Under the pieces are notes generated by a model that did no database searches, was not told the origin of the DNA, and saw only the letters and a list, made by a program, of their open reading frames with translations. The position numbers and the translations under genes were made by a program. A DNA stretch of 64,000 bases from contig CM023538.1 in assembly GCA_013350335.1 (NCBI GenBank), positions 54,294,769-54,358,768 of the forward strand, written 5' to 3'. Below, one piece after another: positions 36,577 to 48,828 of the stretch (within the stretch, counting starts at the first letter, position 1; each line of letters starts with the position of its first letter). The stretch comes from Chimonanthus salicifolius. Taxonomy: Eukaryota; Streptophyta; Magnoliopsida; Laurales; Calycanthaceae.

Positions 36577-39264
36577 GATAATGAGGGGCAGATTTCTTAT
36601 AAACCCCCTCATGTTTTCCTTCACTTCCGATGTGGGACTCCAAATAACCCCCCCCACCACACCATGCAACACATCGCCCCAGGTGATGTATCCTACCACG
36701 GGACACATCGCCCCAGGCGATATATCTTGGCGCTCCTGCTTCTTAAGGGCCGGGGTTCTACAACCTACCCCCTTAAAGCAGACCCGCCCTCGACTCGATC
36801 TGCAACACACATGGATAGGCCCACACAATCCGAATGTTGAACTTAGGCTTTGATACCATCTATAACGAACCGCCACTCCAAGGCGTGCACTGTTTCAACT
36901 CCACTCGACTCGGTATAATATTGTCTGCTCTTGGCCCTGATGAGCACTGTAAAATTACCATTTTACCCCTAATTATTGGACCAGTTAGCCTTTTTTATTT
37001 TGTATATATTAGTTACATTTAATGTTATTTTCAGTTTTGTACATAAAAAATGGAGAAATCAAGAAATTAGCCTAAAACCGGGAATAATTGCAAGTTTTGA
37101 GCTTCAATTGATATAACTGGATTTTTTATGATTATTTCACCATTTTAGGAGCTCAATTGTAAATTGGCAGATTTGAATCCAGTTATGAGAATCCGGATTA
37201 GTCCAATAATTTTTAGAATAATGGTGGATTAATTATTGAATTCCAGAAAAGACCTTGCTGAAGTTTAAAGAATGAAGCCCGAAGACTGCAAGTTCGTGAG
37301 CTAGAATGCCAATCCATTGGGCCAGAGTAGGTGATCATTTGTACTCTGCAAAGTGATCAGGCCAGTGTCCAAGTTGAAGTCAAGCCCAGCAGGCCATGCC
37401 TCAACAAAGGCCCAAGTTCATAAGCTCAAGTTCAAGATCTAATGGAGGCCCATGTGCTCATTTATAGGTCCAAAACTCAAGTCCATAGCCCATTCACAAG
37501 CCCAAGCCTTGTTCATTTCCTTGTCAATCCACACCACCCAATCTCTTCTCCATACAATCTTAACCACTTATTTTCATCCATCTCATCTCATTAATCATAG
37601 GATACCCTAGATCCACCTACCATATCCAATCCATACATGCATTATCTTTGATCTTGTCCATCAAATCCACATATTATATAGGTTGACCTTAGAATCTCAT
37701 TCATTCATAAATCATCTCATCAATTTTATAATTAATTTTAGTTACCCATTTGCCAATCATTAGATCTTAAGACATTTCATCACAACCATCTATCTCATAC
37801 ATGCATATTAGGTAAAACCCTAGAGCCTCCATGCTAATCCATCTCATAAATTACTTTGCATTTAATCTAGGCCATTCATCATATCATCTATCCATCTCAA
37901 CCTTTAAATCATAACCATCCATTAGGTACCTCATCATTCCTATATTTTATTTCATCCAAATAATCTTAGACCCATTAGATCTTAACCCAAAGTAATCATA
38001 GTCATCCATTCATTTAAAACCCTAGGATTAAGAATAACGCCAAGATCCCATCTAGGTTCATGCCACATCACCTACACCTCATCACCCAATCCCAAGCAAT
38101 CCAAATTCATGTGAAGCAAGAAATAGAGAAAAAAAATGGGATTTGGAAGATAAATTTTGACACAGCTTTGGTATTTTGACCATAACTTTCCACTCCGATA
38201 TCTGATTGCGTTCATTCTTACTGTGTTGGAAAGAAGACTTCAAGGGATACACCTTTTTAGTTTACAAAATGTCAAGATTTGGATGCATACTAAGTCAAAA
38301 TGCAGCTGCAAGTTGATACATGTGTAGAAAAACTGGATTTGCACTAAATCCCAATTTTTCTCCAAATTCCTATCTTTTCTCATTCTCTGCTTAGACTCCA
38401 AGCCAAGACACCCAAAATTCATGTATGCCTTGTAACCCTAGCCTTTTCAACTTAAAATTTTCTCCATCCACTTCTATAGGAGATCCAATCCAAGCCATCA
38501 ATTCACAACTTAACCCAGATTTAATCACAACCGTCCATTCCAACCCTGAGTCTATAAGTAGAGCCTATGGACTCTATTGAAATTGGAATTTGAGCAAGGA
38601 TTGAAGGAGCAATGAAGATTGGAGGCTGAAGAGACTAGAGAAGAAATGAATCTTCGAATTTAATTTGTAACTTTTTGTGTTTTCTGTCTTTGATGCAAAA
38701 CTTCGAAAGTATTGTAATTCCATATTTTGATTTATTTGAATAAAATTCATGGTACCTTATTTTAGAAGTATGGTTTTCCAATTATTGAATATTGTGTAAT
38801 AATAGTTTGAATTTTTATGATATCCTGACATATGAGCCAGAGGCCAGGCCCTAGATAGCCTGATCCAAGTGAAACTAGGCCCTGTTGGATGGGCCAGCAG
38901 AGTGGGCCGATCGGATCCGACAATCCAGTTGTGGGTGGGAGTTGTGGAAAGTCCCACATCGGAAGTTGAGGAGTTTGAGAGGGGTTTTATAAGTAGCCTT
39001 ACTCCCTCAAACCAGCAAGACGCGTTTTGGACCTGAACTTGGGCTTGGTCCGATCCAAAAACAGTGCGGGCTCGCTCGTGTACACGTGTGTGCTCGTGTG
39101 GGCCCAAAGCCGACAATATCTTGCTGGGCCGAGCCCCAGGCCCTTTTTATGGGCCGGGCTATTACAAATGGTATCAGAGTTCCGTTCTACACTCGGGCTG
39201 TGTGCGCTTACTGCCTTCCACTGGGTTCATTGGGTTGAGCCGAGGACGGCTTTAGGCTTTAGGG

Positions 39265-42200
39265 GGGTGTGATGTGGAATTTTAAATTACTCGCAAGCGT
39301 ACGAACCGATTTATAGTATAGAGTATGAGTGCGAGGTCGTACCCAAGGGAAATCTACAAAATATATGTACGAAATAAAAAAATCGCACTATTTAAAAATA
39401 ATGTGATTTAAGGAAATAATTTTCTAAAACATTTAGTTATGATCTTAATTTAAAACAATGAATAGTTTTGTTGAATTTTTGAAAAAAAGAAAAATAAATC
39501 AAAAATAAAATTTTTTTTACATAATGTACAATGGAATCGGGTCAAACATCGACGCAGCATATTATCCTATTTAAAAATAAGAAAATCACGGCCTAGACTA
39601 TGAAATGATCTAGAGTTATAAAATATAATTCAAATTCATTTTCTATTAAAATTCTAATTATAATTTTTATGTCATCTATAAAATTCGTATTTTTTTTCAA
39701 TTCAAGCCTTAGGCTTGAGCGGGTTTTAACTTGTGTTTCCCCAAATCTAAAACAACTGTTCTTGATAAGAACCTTAGACTGGAAAGACGGCAAGTCCCAC
39801 TGATCCTAATAGGGGTTCTACTTTCCTTGAAAAAAAAATTTGTAAAAATATTTTTGTTTTTACATAAAGTTCATAAAAAGAATCAAAAATAGAATACAAA
39901 TCATCATTATTAAATATTTTAATAACTGGGATCATCATAAATCTAAACAACTGCCATGATTTTTTATTAAAAATTGGAAATGAAATACAATTCTGTTGGA
40001 CTTTACATAATAAAATAAAAATAAAATAACTTACAAGAAATTTTTTTTTTTTTTTTTTTTTCTGTCTTTCAGTCGTCCAATTTCAGCCTTCAATGTCTTG
40101 CCCGGTTCAACCTTCAATGGATCTAAAGCCTTGAATTTATAGAAGAGAGGGGATGAGATGGGATGAGATAAGAGTCGTTTAAACTCAGCCGGGATATTTC
40201 AAATTCAAATTCAGCCGGGGTTTGAGCCTTGTCTTTCTTCGTCTCCTTATCCCTTCTATTTTTGAAACCCAGCTTCCAACGGCAGCTGTTTCTTTCTTAT
40301 CTTCTTTCTTTCAAAAACCCAGCTGCTATCGGTTGACTCTCCTTCTCCTTTATCTTATCTGCTGCTATTCTCTCTTATCTTGATCAGATAACTCCCCAAC
40401 TGACTGCCCTTCTATTTCTTTCTTATCTTTTCTTTCAGCCGATTCTTCTCTCTTATCTTATCTCTTCTCTATCTTTGTCTGATTTGAATTTGAAAACAGC
40501 TCTTCACAGACTCCTCTCTTCCACGCCTCTATCTCTTCATCGGCTATTTCTTTTCTTTTTATCTTTCTTTTCTTTTCTCCTTATCCCTATCTAGCTCTCT
40601 TCTGAATTTCAAAAATCAGCCACTTGGCAGCTCCTCATCCTTATCTCAGTTGGACGATCTGCACAACCCATCTCCTTCTTATCCTTATCTTCCTCTCATT
40701 CCAAGCTGCACAGCAGTGCTCCAATTTTGAACCCCAGCTGATCTTTCTTATCTCTATCTTCTTGGCAAATCTGTACAACTCATCTCAAAACCGAGTTGTT
40801 CTGCTATTTCTCTGTCTTGGTCTCAGCTGCCGTTTGCTTCTCTTTCTCTGCTCAGACTGCTGTTTGCGGTGCTCTGTTCATGGCTGCTTTCTGTTGGAAA
40901 CAGACCCAGAGGATCCATCTGTGTGCTGCTGCTGTATGCATCGCTGTGTGTCGCCGCTGGCTGCTCGGGCGGCTGTTGCTGTTTTCTGGCCGCCGTTCCT
41001 CTCAGATGGCTGCCCTGCTGGTTCCGACGTTGGGCGCTGGCTGCAGCTGTGTCTGTTTCAGCCGCTGCCCTTCTGCTGTTGGTTGCTTCTGCCGCTGCTC
41101 TGCCTCTCAGTTTTGCCTCCTCTCTCAAACTGCTACTCGGGCGCCGCTCTGCTTCAGCTCTGCCTCTCAGTTTTCTTCAACTGGCTGCCGTTCAGCTGGC
41201 TGCCATCTTCTCATCTCAGCTGCCGTTCTCACTGGCTGTTGTTTAACAGCCGGCTGCGATGGAACCTTGCTGTTCTCCACTTTCTATCGCCGCTACCTGC
41301 TGTGTGGGCTGCTGATTACAGCTGCTTTGGCTGTTTCTTCAAAGCCATTTTTTTCCGGCTCTGCTCGGATTGCCAACTCTGTATGGCTGCCCTGCTTCCT
41401 GCTGCTTCTTCTCTGCTCGGAGCTGCTCATGTGGGCAGCAAACTGATGCTGCTACCACTGTCACCGCTGGCTGTTCTGCTTTGCGCGGTGCTCAGACTGC
41501 TCTCTGTCATCCGCTCGGTTGGTTGCTGCTCGGGTGGCTGTTCGGCTGCTGTGCTGGTTTCAGCTGCATTTTCTTCCCTTCATCTGGCTGCCGTTTTGCA
41601 CTTAGTCGCTGCAACCAGTGCTGTTGGTTCTGCCGTGTGCGGTGCTGCCCAGATTGCTCTGCCTCTCAGCTTCAGCTGCTTCTGCCTTTCCACTGCTGGT
41701 TGCCGTTTGCTTGGCTTTCATTGCTGAGATCGCTGCTGCCGCTGCTTCTCTTCAGCTGGCTGTTGTTTATGGCTTCAGCAGGTTGCCGTTCATCTCTGTT
41801 ATCGGTCGGCTGCTCTGCTGTGTGGCTGCCCATGTATCGCTGGCCTCAGCTCTGCTGTTTGGCTTCTCTTCAGCTGGCTGCCGTTCAGCCTCTGCTGTCA
41901 ACTGCTGCCGTCTGTTTCCTCAAGTTGCTACCGTCAGTCGCTGTTGCTTGCTCGGCTGCTGCTTGCTACCGATGCTTCTGCCTCTCAGCTTTGCCTCCTC
42001 TCTCAGACTGCTACTCGGGCGCCGCTCTGCTTCAGCTCTGCCTCTGCCATCCGCTCGGGTGGTTGCTTCAGCCGGCTGCTGCTCTCTGCTGCGTGCTTCA
42101 GCTCGGACTGGCTGATTTCAATCGGTGAGCAGCAGACAGATTTTGCTGCACTCAGTCTCTCATAATTCCTGCAATCTAATAAAAGAAAAGAATAGAAAAG

Positions 42201-42593
42201 AAATAGAAATAGAAAAAGAAATGGTAAGGTTTTTCTTCAGGTGACGGGCATCCCGATCGACAATAAATGAGAGGGGTTGGCCGACAAAACTCGACTTTCA
42301 CTCGAATTTAGAAAATAAAATATTAATTACACGAGTGTAGAAAGTTATGGGTTCTGAGACCCAACTGGTTTAACCAACTTGACCTGACCCTTCTGAAGGT
42401 AACGTTGACCGTATTTTTGACTTTTTATCATTTTTATTTTTATTTTCTTTTCTCTTTTTTTTTTTTTTATATTTCTCAAAAATAAGCTATAAAACTAAAA
42501 ACAACCCTAAACATATCTAATATTTATAAAATAAGGACTAATTAATCTAATATTAAAGGGTAAAATTGTAATTTTACGGTGTTCATCAGGGTG
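39265..42593 (-). mobile_element. Solo LTR of the same gypsy family, minus strand (innermost)
   Basis: The perfect target duplication GGGTG lies at 39265-39269 and 42589-42593. Read on the minus strand the LTR starts TGATGAACACCG at 42588 and ends CCACATCA at 39270, 3319 bp. Its last ~800 bp align with 42950-43747. It sits in the purine tract of TRIM-like element B. It contains the GCTG-rich block at about 40620-42165. Confidence 0.85.
40620..42165. repeat. GCTG/CAGC-rich degenerate repeat block inside an LTR
   Basis: Plus-strand words GGCTGCCGTT, CTCGGCTGCT, TCAGCTGGCTGC and CTGCTTCAGCTCTGCCTCT recur throughout. A near-identical 70-bp segment occurs at 41101 and again at 41979 (878 bp apart). 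The GC content is far above the surroundings. Long open frames result from the lack of AT, and they read as Leu/Cys/Ser-rich low-complexity strings. This is non-coding. Confidence 0.75.
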
Positions 42594-44111
42594 GATTATG
42601 ATATCCTGACCCATGAACCAGAGGCCAAGCCCTAGATAGGCTGATCCAAGTGAAACTGGGCCCTGTCGGACGGGTCAGTAGAGTGGGCCGGTCGGAACCG
42701 ACAGCCCATCTGTGGGTGGGAGTTGTGGAAAGTCCCTCATCGGAAGTTGAGGAGTTTGAGAGGGGGTTTATAAGTAGCCTTGCTCCTTCAAACCAGCAAG
42801 ACGCGTTTTGGACTCGGACTTGGGCCGGGTCCGATCCAAAAACCGTGGGGTTCACGTGTGTGCGCTTGTGGGCCCAAAGCGGACAATATCTTGCTGGACC
42901 GAGCCCCAAGCCCTTTTTATGGGCCGGGCTGTTACAATTTTTATTTCCCTTATAAATGTTATGTTAGAAATTATTTTGAGAATTTTCAAAGAAAAGCAGA
43001 AGCCCTTTTAGGTCGGTGGAACTTGATCTTCCCAATCTAAGGTTCTTTTTAAGAACAACTTCTTTTAGATTTGGAAAGACAAGTATAAATTTCTGCCCAA
43101 GCTCAAGGCTTGAATTGAGAATTTCTTATTTAATGGAAGCCATAATATTTTTAATTGGAATTTTAATAAAAGACAAATTTGAATATGTATTTGATACTTC
43201 TTGAAGATTTCATAGTCTAGGCCATGATTTTATCATTAAATGGGATAAAATGCTTTCGTAAATACTTGTCTCAATTCCATTGTACATTATGTGAATATTT
43301 CATTATTTTTATTAATTTTTTATTCTTTTCTTATTATCCCAATTTTTTTTTGAACTAGGTTGAGGTTGATTTAATTGCATTTTAATTTTGTTCTTTTAAA
43401 CTGGGTTGAGATTATTTACAAATTCTAGATCCATACCATTGCTTTAATTAAATTGGATTTATTGGTTAGATTATAGATTTAGATAATGATACTCTAAATT
43501 TTAGATTTGATTCTTAAAATAGGAATGCCACAAATTTAAAGTCCTATTTATAAAAATTAGAATTTGAGTTTCATATTTAGGTTATTTCTAAAGATCTATA
43601 TTTTTTTAATCATAACATTTCAAGTTCATATATTTTGTTTTTGCATATATTTTGTTGTTTCCTTATGGAATCGACCTCGCACTCTTAATACTATATTATT
43701 AAATGGTTTGTACGCTTGCGAGTTATAAATTTAAAATTTGCACAGCAGGCCCACAGGTGGGTGGGACCCGCATGACTTTGCTCTGGGCCTGGCTCACAAG
43801 GATAGGCCCAAAACGCGTTATCCTGGTATCAGAGTATGCAGCGAAGATATTGTCCTCTTTGGATCCTTCACCCTTAAGGTTTTGTTTTGGCATGTGGCAC
43901 ACAGCCTACACCCGGATGCATTATACTGATAATGAGGGGCAGATTTCTTATAAATCCCTCATTTTTGCCTACTTCCGATGTGGGATTCCAAATAGAGCCC
44001 CCACCACCCCACCCCCCCCAACCTACCCAACCACCGCCACCGCGCGACACATCGCCCCAGGTGATGTATCCTGGCGCTCCTACTTCTTAAGGGCCAAGGT
44101 TCTACGGAGTG

Positions 44112-45855
44112 ACTTAGGTTGAGTCAAACATTTAATAAATTGCTTTAACATTGGGTCAACCCATCTAACCTCTGTTAGATATTTAGGTTGGGTTAATTCA
44201 TTTGATAAATTATTTAGTTCATATATGGGTTGGATCCTTGGGTAACAAATTTGGTCGATACGATGCATATCAGCCGAATCATTATGGAATTCTAAGGGCC
44301 GAACCGTATCGTCCACAATGCTCATACATAAATTTGACTGTTACGGTATAAATTCAGCCGTTACAGTATATTTCAGTATAAATTTGAATGAGAGATAAAC
44401 CATATCAGTTGAATTCAGCCGACACGGTGCATTGTGCCAATACAAGCGTAACACCGATACATGTTGGCGTACCACATTTTTAACGCCACAACTTGGATCA
44501 ATCATTTAAAATTGTTCTCGTTATATCAACTCATTTAATAATTAAAATGTATCGTTTATGAATTATGCTCCACCACTACTCTTATGATAAGAAGCCAATG
44601 AACATTGAAAAAAGTTAGATGAACATCTGGTTGTTGACGAAATCTGCCTATGCATATATATGTGCAGGGACAAGACATAACGGGCCGCGGCTTGAGTAAT
44701 TGGAGACTAAGGTGAAGATAGCAGCCGTTACATAACGGAAATTTAAGAATCTCAATGGTGTGGTCGTTACACACCGACGTGTAACATCCGAAAAAAGGAA
44801 TTCTGTCGAAATTTCGCTAAGATTTTTCGTTTTTAAAATAGTTAGTTGTAAGAATTTTTCTATTTTTGGAAAATGATTAGCTTGACAATTACTTAGAAGA
44901 ACAAGAAAAAAAATTTAGGCCTTCTTCCCCTCAATTAAGTCATGTCTTAAAATTTCGAAGCATGACAATTGGGTAAGGGTAATACTAATTTCATCAATTA
45001 TTTGATAATTCTGGGTCAATTTGGATCAGATTAGATAACATCATGACATGTTGATGGTACATTTACATTGACCAGTTGATGTTTCATATATCCGAATTAA
45101 TGATTTCTTCTAAATCTATGCTCCAAAATGATCAGGATCGTCCAAATTGAAGAAGGGCTCCTTTGATACTATGGCCCATTAAGGAGACAGACAAAAGTGT
45201 CTACCAAATTTCCAATACACTAGTTGACATAATCTTCAATAAATCTCATCTCATCCACCTAAGATTTTGTTACGTGAGCTTCACTTCTTCGATCTTCTTT
45301 CTGTCACTCTATATTATACTTTGTCACTACATTCCAAATTATAATTGGTTTCTTCTCTTGAAACTTATATGCTTGGTGGCTAGTTTATTTAAAATTTATA
45401 TCAATTTTATATAAAGGTATTCTATCTTAAATGAAAAGGTAGACTATTGAAACTTTGACAAGAGTTTTTATCAAATAAATTATGAGCTCTACATGATTGA
45501 GTGCGGAGTTTGTCAAATTTTAACATCATTCAAACCATATAATAATAGTATTTTAAGTTTCACTGAATATAAGTTATTGATTTTTAAAATTTAAAAGAAA
45601 GAATATAATGATTTGATATCGGCAGGTATCTTTTTCTGTCCTCCTTTTTTATTTTTATAAATATTTGTTATTAAAAAACAGCTGAGTTTTTTTTTAAAAC
45701 AAAATTTGCAAAATACAAATATCGACTGATATTTGAAATATCGGTAGATATCTTAGCCAATATTCAGCCGATATAGGCTAATATCGGCATGGGCCCACTG
45801 GCCGATTTCTGGATTTAAAAAAAAAACCAATAAATGAGGATATCGGTCGATATTT
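44112..45855. other. Repeat-derived intergenic DNA, no gene seen
   Basis: It has palindromic GCCGATA/TATCGGC-type words at 44245-44470 and 45715-45855, the latter abutting TRIM-like element C. No coding region is supported. Confidence 0.4.
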
Positions 45856-46390
45856 GGCCCAGGCTCACTCTCAGGCCCGAAACACGTTGTGTTAGGTGGA
45901 GGAGTGCTCCCTCTTATAAACCCCTAGGTTTTCTATCTCCTGGGTGATGTGGGACAAATTCTCACACCCAGACACCTAGCTCTCTCTCTTCTCCTGTGTT
46001 GCTGGGCTTGGACGTCTTTGGCCTTGACATATGGGCTTGGGCGTTACAATCCAACCCCACTTAGACCCAGAGCCAGTCATCGGCTCGGCTACAGCAAAGA
46101 GTCGTCACATATAAGAAGGGTTGAACTATGCTCTGATACCATTTGTCACGACCTGTCTCTGACCCAACACAATATTGTCCTGCTTTGGGCCAAAAAGATC
46201 CTGCACGACTTTGCATTGGGCCAGGCTCACTCCCAGGCCCAAAACACGTTTTGCTAGGTGGGGGTGTGATCCCTCTTATAAACCCCTGAATTTTCTATCT
46301 CCAGGGCGATGTGGGAAAAATTCTATGCCCAGATCTCTCTCTTCTCCCAGCGCTATTGGGCCTAGACTCCTTTGGGACTGGCGTTTTGGC
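45856..46390 (-). mobile_element. TRIM-like LTR element C, 3' LTR truncated
   Basis: On the minus strand: 5' LTR about 46390-46144 ending GTCGTGACA; primer site TGGTATCAGAGC at 46141-46130; interior of about 95 bp; purine tract AAGTGGGGTTGGAT; 3' LTR starting TGTAACGCCCAAGCCC at 46048 and broken off at about 45856. Both LTRs share CCAGGCTCACTC-CAGGCCC, CTCTTATAAACCCCT and GATGTGGGA. No coding. Confidence 0.75.
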
Positions 46391-46654
46391 CTACAGTTTG
46401 GATATGAGTTTGACCTGTTTAATGTATGTGTTTGAATTTACAAGATGACCTGAGTCATTCGGGCTTATTGGGTCATTAGACTTGGACTAACAAACTGGTT
46501 AAGATTATTACACGAAATCCAATGACATTTTTATTGATCAAATCGGGTCATGGGAGCCACTTAAATTCTCAATGTGATCAAGTCCATTAAGCGTCCACTG
46601 AATGTGAATCATCGAGTTGATGCCTTCATCATCAGGATTTTGGTGTCACTTTTT

Positions 46655-46895
46655 CTTGTCCTACTCCTGTATTTAGTGATAATAAGATTGTTATTTACAT
46701 TGTTCGTAATAATGTTTTTTACAAACGAACTAAATATATTAAAGTTGACTTTCATTATTTGTCAAGAATGAGAATACTACTTTACCATTTGTTACTTCTA
46801 AATTCTAATAATTAGTTAGATGATCTTTTGACCAAGACTCATTCACTTGTCAAGCACGATACAATTTGGACTGTTCAGTGACCTAAAGTTTGAGA
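46655..46895 (+). pseudogene. Ty1/copia RNase H C-terminal remnant
   Basis: A plus-strand frame starting near 46660 reads F-S-D-N-K-I-V-I-Y-I-V-R-N-N-V-F-Y-K-R-T-K-Y-I-K-V-D-F-H, matching the copia hallmark C-D-N-x-x-A-I-x-I-A-x-N-P-V-F-H-x-R-T-K-H-I-E-x-D-x-H. After a stop it continues L-D-D-L-L-T-K, the copia Q-L-A-D-x-x-T-K motif. It is followed by a weak purine tract (AAGTTTGAGAGGAA) and a possible LTR start TGTTGGTAGAAAATGAG at 46900. Confidence 0.75.
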
Positions 46896-46899
46896 GGAA

Positions 46900-47060
46900 T
46901 GTTGGTAGAAAATGAGCCTATTGTATTTGTATAAAGAAGTCTTATTGTGTTTGTGAAAGAGAGTCCGACTTTGTTCATGTGAAAGAGCTTTAGTGATTAA
47001 AATTGTGTGTTAGTGTACAATGAGTCTGTTTATATGTTAATATATTGTGTTATTTTTCAT
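46900..47060 (+). repeat. Possible 3' LTR of the copia remnant
   Basis: It begins TGTTGGTAG right after the purine tract and may end in ATTTTTCA near 47060. Only one copy is seen, so the right end is uncertain. Confidence 0.35.
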
Positions 47061-47074
47061 GATCAAAGTGTCCA

Positions 47075-47230
47075 GATCTCTTATAATGGACTAATTTTCG
47101 GGACATATGCAAATCTCGTTACTCGCATATACTAGATAACTCTATGAAGAATAGCCCTTTAGAATAGATTAGGAATCGAATTAAGAACTTTTACTTTTTA
47201 AAGTGAATTTCCTGAAACAACCGTCTTTGT
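47075..47230 (-). repeat. tRNA-derived SINE copy (family S)
   Basis: On the minus strand the order is a decayed A box, TTCTTAATTCGATTCC (B-box-like), GGGCTATTCTTCATAGAGTT and GATTTGCATATGTCCCGAAAAT. This matches the copies at 35720 and 36005. Confidence 0.6.
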
Positions 47231-48828
47231 TAAGGCCTGAACAAACCCGTCTTTCATGGGCTTTATTTAACATCAATGGACCACAGCAAATCTTTTAGTT
47301 GTGGACCACATTTAAAGACAATTTTATGAAAATGCAGAAGTGTAAACAATTAGAAGTAAAGAGTGGGTGTAAATATTTACTACGACATTCAAATTGTACG
47401 TGTGACCACACCTTTTTATTTTCTTTTTATAAAAATTAGTTTTCATTAATAAAGGGGGCAACTTTCATATACTACAATTTATTATATTTTGCAATTTTTT
47501 TAGATCATTGTCAAATAAAAGAGTCAATTTGATGACTCACCTTGAAATTCTCCTTTAGAGGCCAATAATGTAAAAGAATAAACCCATCTTTCACTTTAAA
47601 TTAGATGTTTAGCACAATTAAAATTTGTCCTTTGTTACACATTTTCCTATTTTCACATACACTTTCTAAGCTTTCAAAGTAATCAATACATTTGGGTTTT
47701 GAATAGTTTTGACGTTGTTTTCTTGACATCCTTGATTTATGATTTTGTAATATCTATTACGAATGTCAAATATATCATTTTATAATAGCTATTAATTTTT
47801 TTTCAATAGAATATGTTAATTTCGTAATATCACATAATAATTCCATTATATAGCATTATGATGCATTAATATTTGGATTTAACAAATTGTTTCGGTTGGC
47901 TCATGGAAACAATTTCCTAAATCTAAATATAAAAAGGTCGACTTTAAATTAATGAGATAAATAATTTATGTGATGATGATCAGAGCATTAAGATTCTTAG
48001 TAGAGTAGAAAGTCAAATCTAAATATAGATGTCTAGAATCCATTGCATTGCAAAATAGAGTTAATAATTAAGTTCTTGTCATGGTATACTTAATAGTGCA
48101 AACAAATCAATGCAATTTATGGTTAATCATGTTTACACGCAAAAGCCCGACTGAAGCCCGTCATAAAAGAACGAGCTTAATATATAATAGCCGCACGCTG
48201 AGTTTGAGCTCATTTATTAGTATATTTAGCTAAACCAGTCCATCTATCTAATCATGTATGTTGTGTGTTTAAATTTTGTCCCTTTTCTCTTTTTCATTTT
48301 TTAAAAATAATCATCATATTGGAATTAGATTTGATGAACTACAAGTAAACGAAATTTCAGTCCAAAATTTAATATTTAGTCACTTGATTTTAATAGTCAA
48401 AATCATCAATTTCATTATTTTTTGTGACTTTAAGGATGCCTAGTAATTTTAGCTATAAGAGTGAGAGTATAGAAATTACTTTCCGAAATAAAATTTAATC
48501 TATTTATAACTCATCATGTCCAATAAATAATTTTTAATAGAATCAAACAAGTGCTCAGGCTTTAGGTTTGAAAAGCCCAACAGGCTTTATATATCCTAAC
48601 ATTCTAAGCAGATAGGCTGAAAGTCTCAGCCCGATCCCAACCTGTAAACATGCCTATCTAAATTGATACCAAATGACAAATAAAGCAAATTTTCTATTTA
48701 CTATCTTCATGTTTTATAGAAATAATATATGACATTTCGATGTAATCATGAAGTAAAACATCATTAATTGCTCCATGTTATCATGTAGTTTAATATCACA
48801 AGTTCACAACAAAAAATTTTACACCTGT
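47231..48828. other. AT-rich intergenic DNA, no gene seen
   Basis: No supported coding region or element ends. Confidence 0.5.

Larger units (their letters stand above)
38811..42943 (+). mobile_element. TRIM-like LTR element B (two LTRs, inside the solo LTR)
   Basis: LTR 1 is 38818-39166 (349 bp) and LTR 2 is 42599-42936 (338 bp). Both start TGATATCCTGAC and end TTACA, and both carry CATCGGAAGTTGAGGAG, TATAAGTAGCCTT and GGCCCAAAGC-GACAATATC. TGGTATCAGAG, the initiator-Met tRNA primer site, starts at 39169. The interior ends in a purine tract AGGGGGGTGGATTA directly before LTR 2, split by another solo LTR. ATTTTTA occurs on both outer flanks (38811-38817, 42937-42943). No coding: this is a non-autonomous element. 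Confidence 0.85.
36933..43752 (+). mobile_element. Solo LTR of an Athila-type gypsy family, plus strand
   Basis: The perfect 5-bp target duplication GGCCC lies at 36933-36937 and 43748-43752. The LTR occupies 36938-38817 and about 42937-43747 (about 2.7 kb), starting TGATGAGCACTG and ending TTTGCACAGCA. Its end repeats the CGACCTCGCACT...ACGCTTGCGAGT block of the element at 26 kb. No primer site or coding interior is present, so it is a solo LTR left by LTR-LTR recombination. It sits inside the 5' LTR of element A and is itself split by TRIM-like element B. Confidence 0.85.
36216..44111 (-). mobile_element. TRIM-like LTR element A (outermost of the nest)
   Basis: On the minus strand: 5' LTR from about 44106 to 36861 (interrupted by the solo LTR at 36938-43747); primer-binding-like TGGTATCAAAGCC at 36858-36846; a 100-bp interior; purine tract TTTAAGGGGGTAGGT (36777-36763); 3' LTR 36762-36221. 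A degenerate 5-bp target duplication is GTGTG (36216-36220) versus GAGTG (44107-44111). The 3' LTR is 542 bp because a 103-bp unit is tandemly doubled at 36371-36576. No coding; the open frames here are chance readings of GC-rich LTR sequence. Confidence 0.7.

Noticed and set aside
36218..36876. Overlapping 100-210 codon open frames on both strands
   Set aside because: They are chance frames across the GC-rich LTR of TRIM-like element A; one crosses the LTR boundary and primer site.
40624..42165. Several long overlapping open frames (up to 367 codons) on both strands
   Set aside because: They lie inside a solo LTR, overlap in several frames, and read as low-complexity Leu/Cys/Ser strings caused by the GCTG-rich repeat; no domain, no codon structure.
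43753..44106. A separate LTR element right of the solo LTR
   Set aside because: The sequence continues the LTR of element A across the solo LTR insertion (GGCCC duplication), so it is the second part of A.
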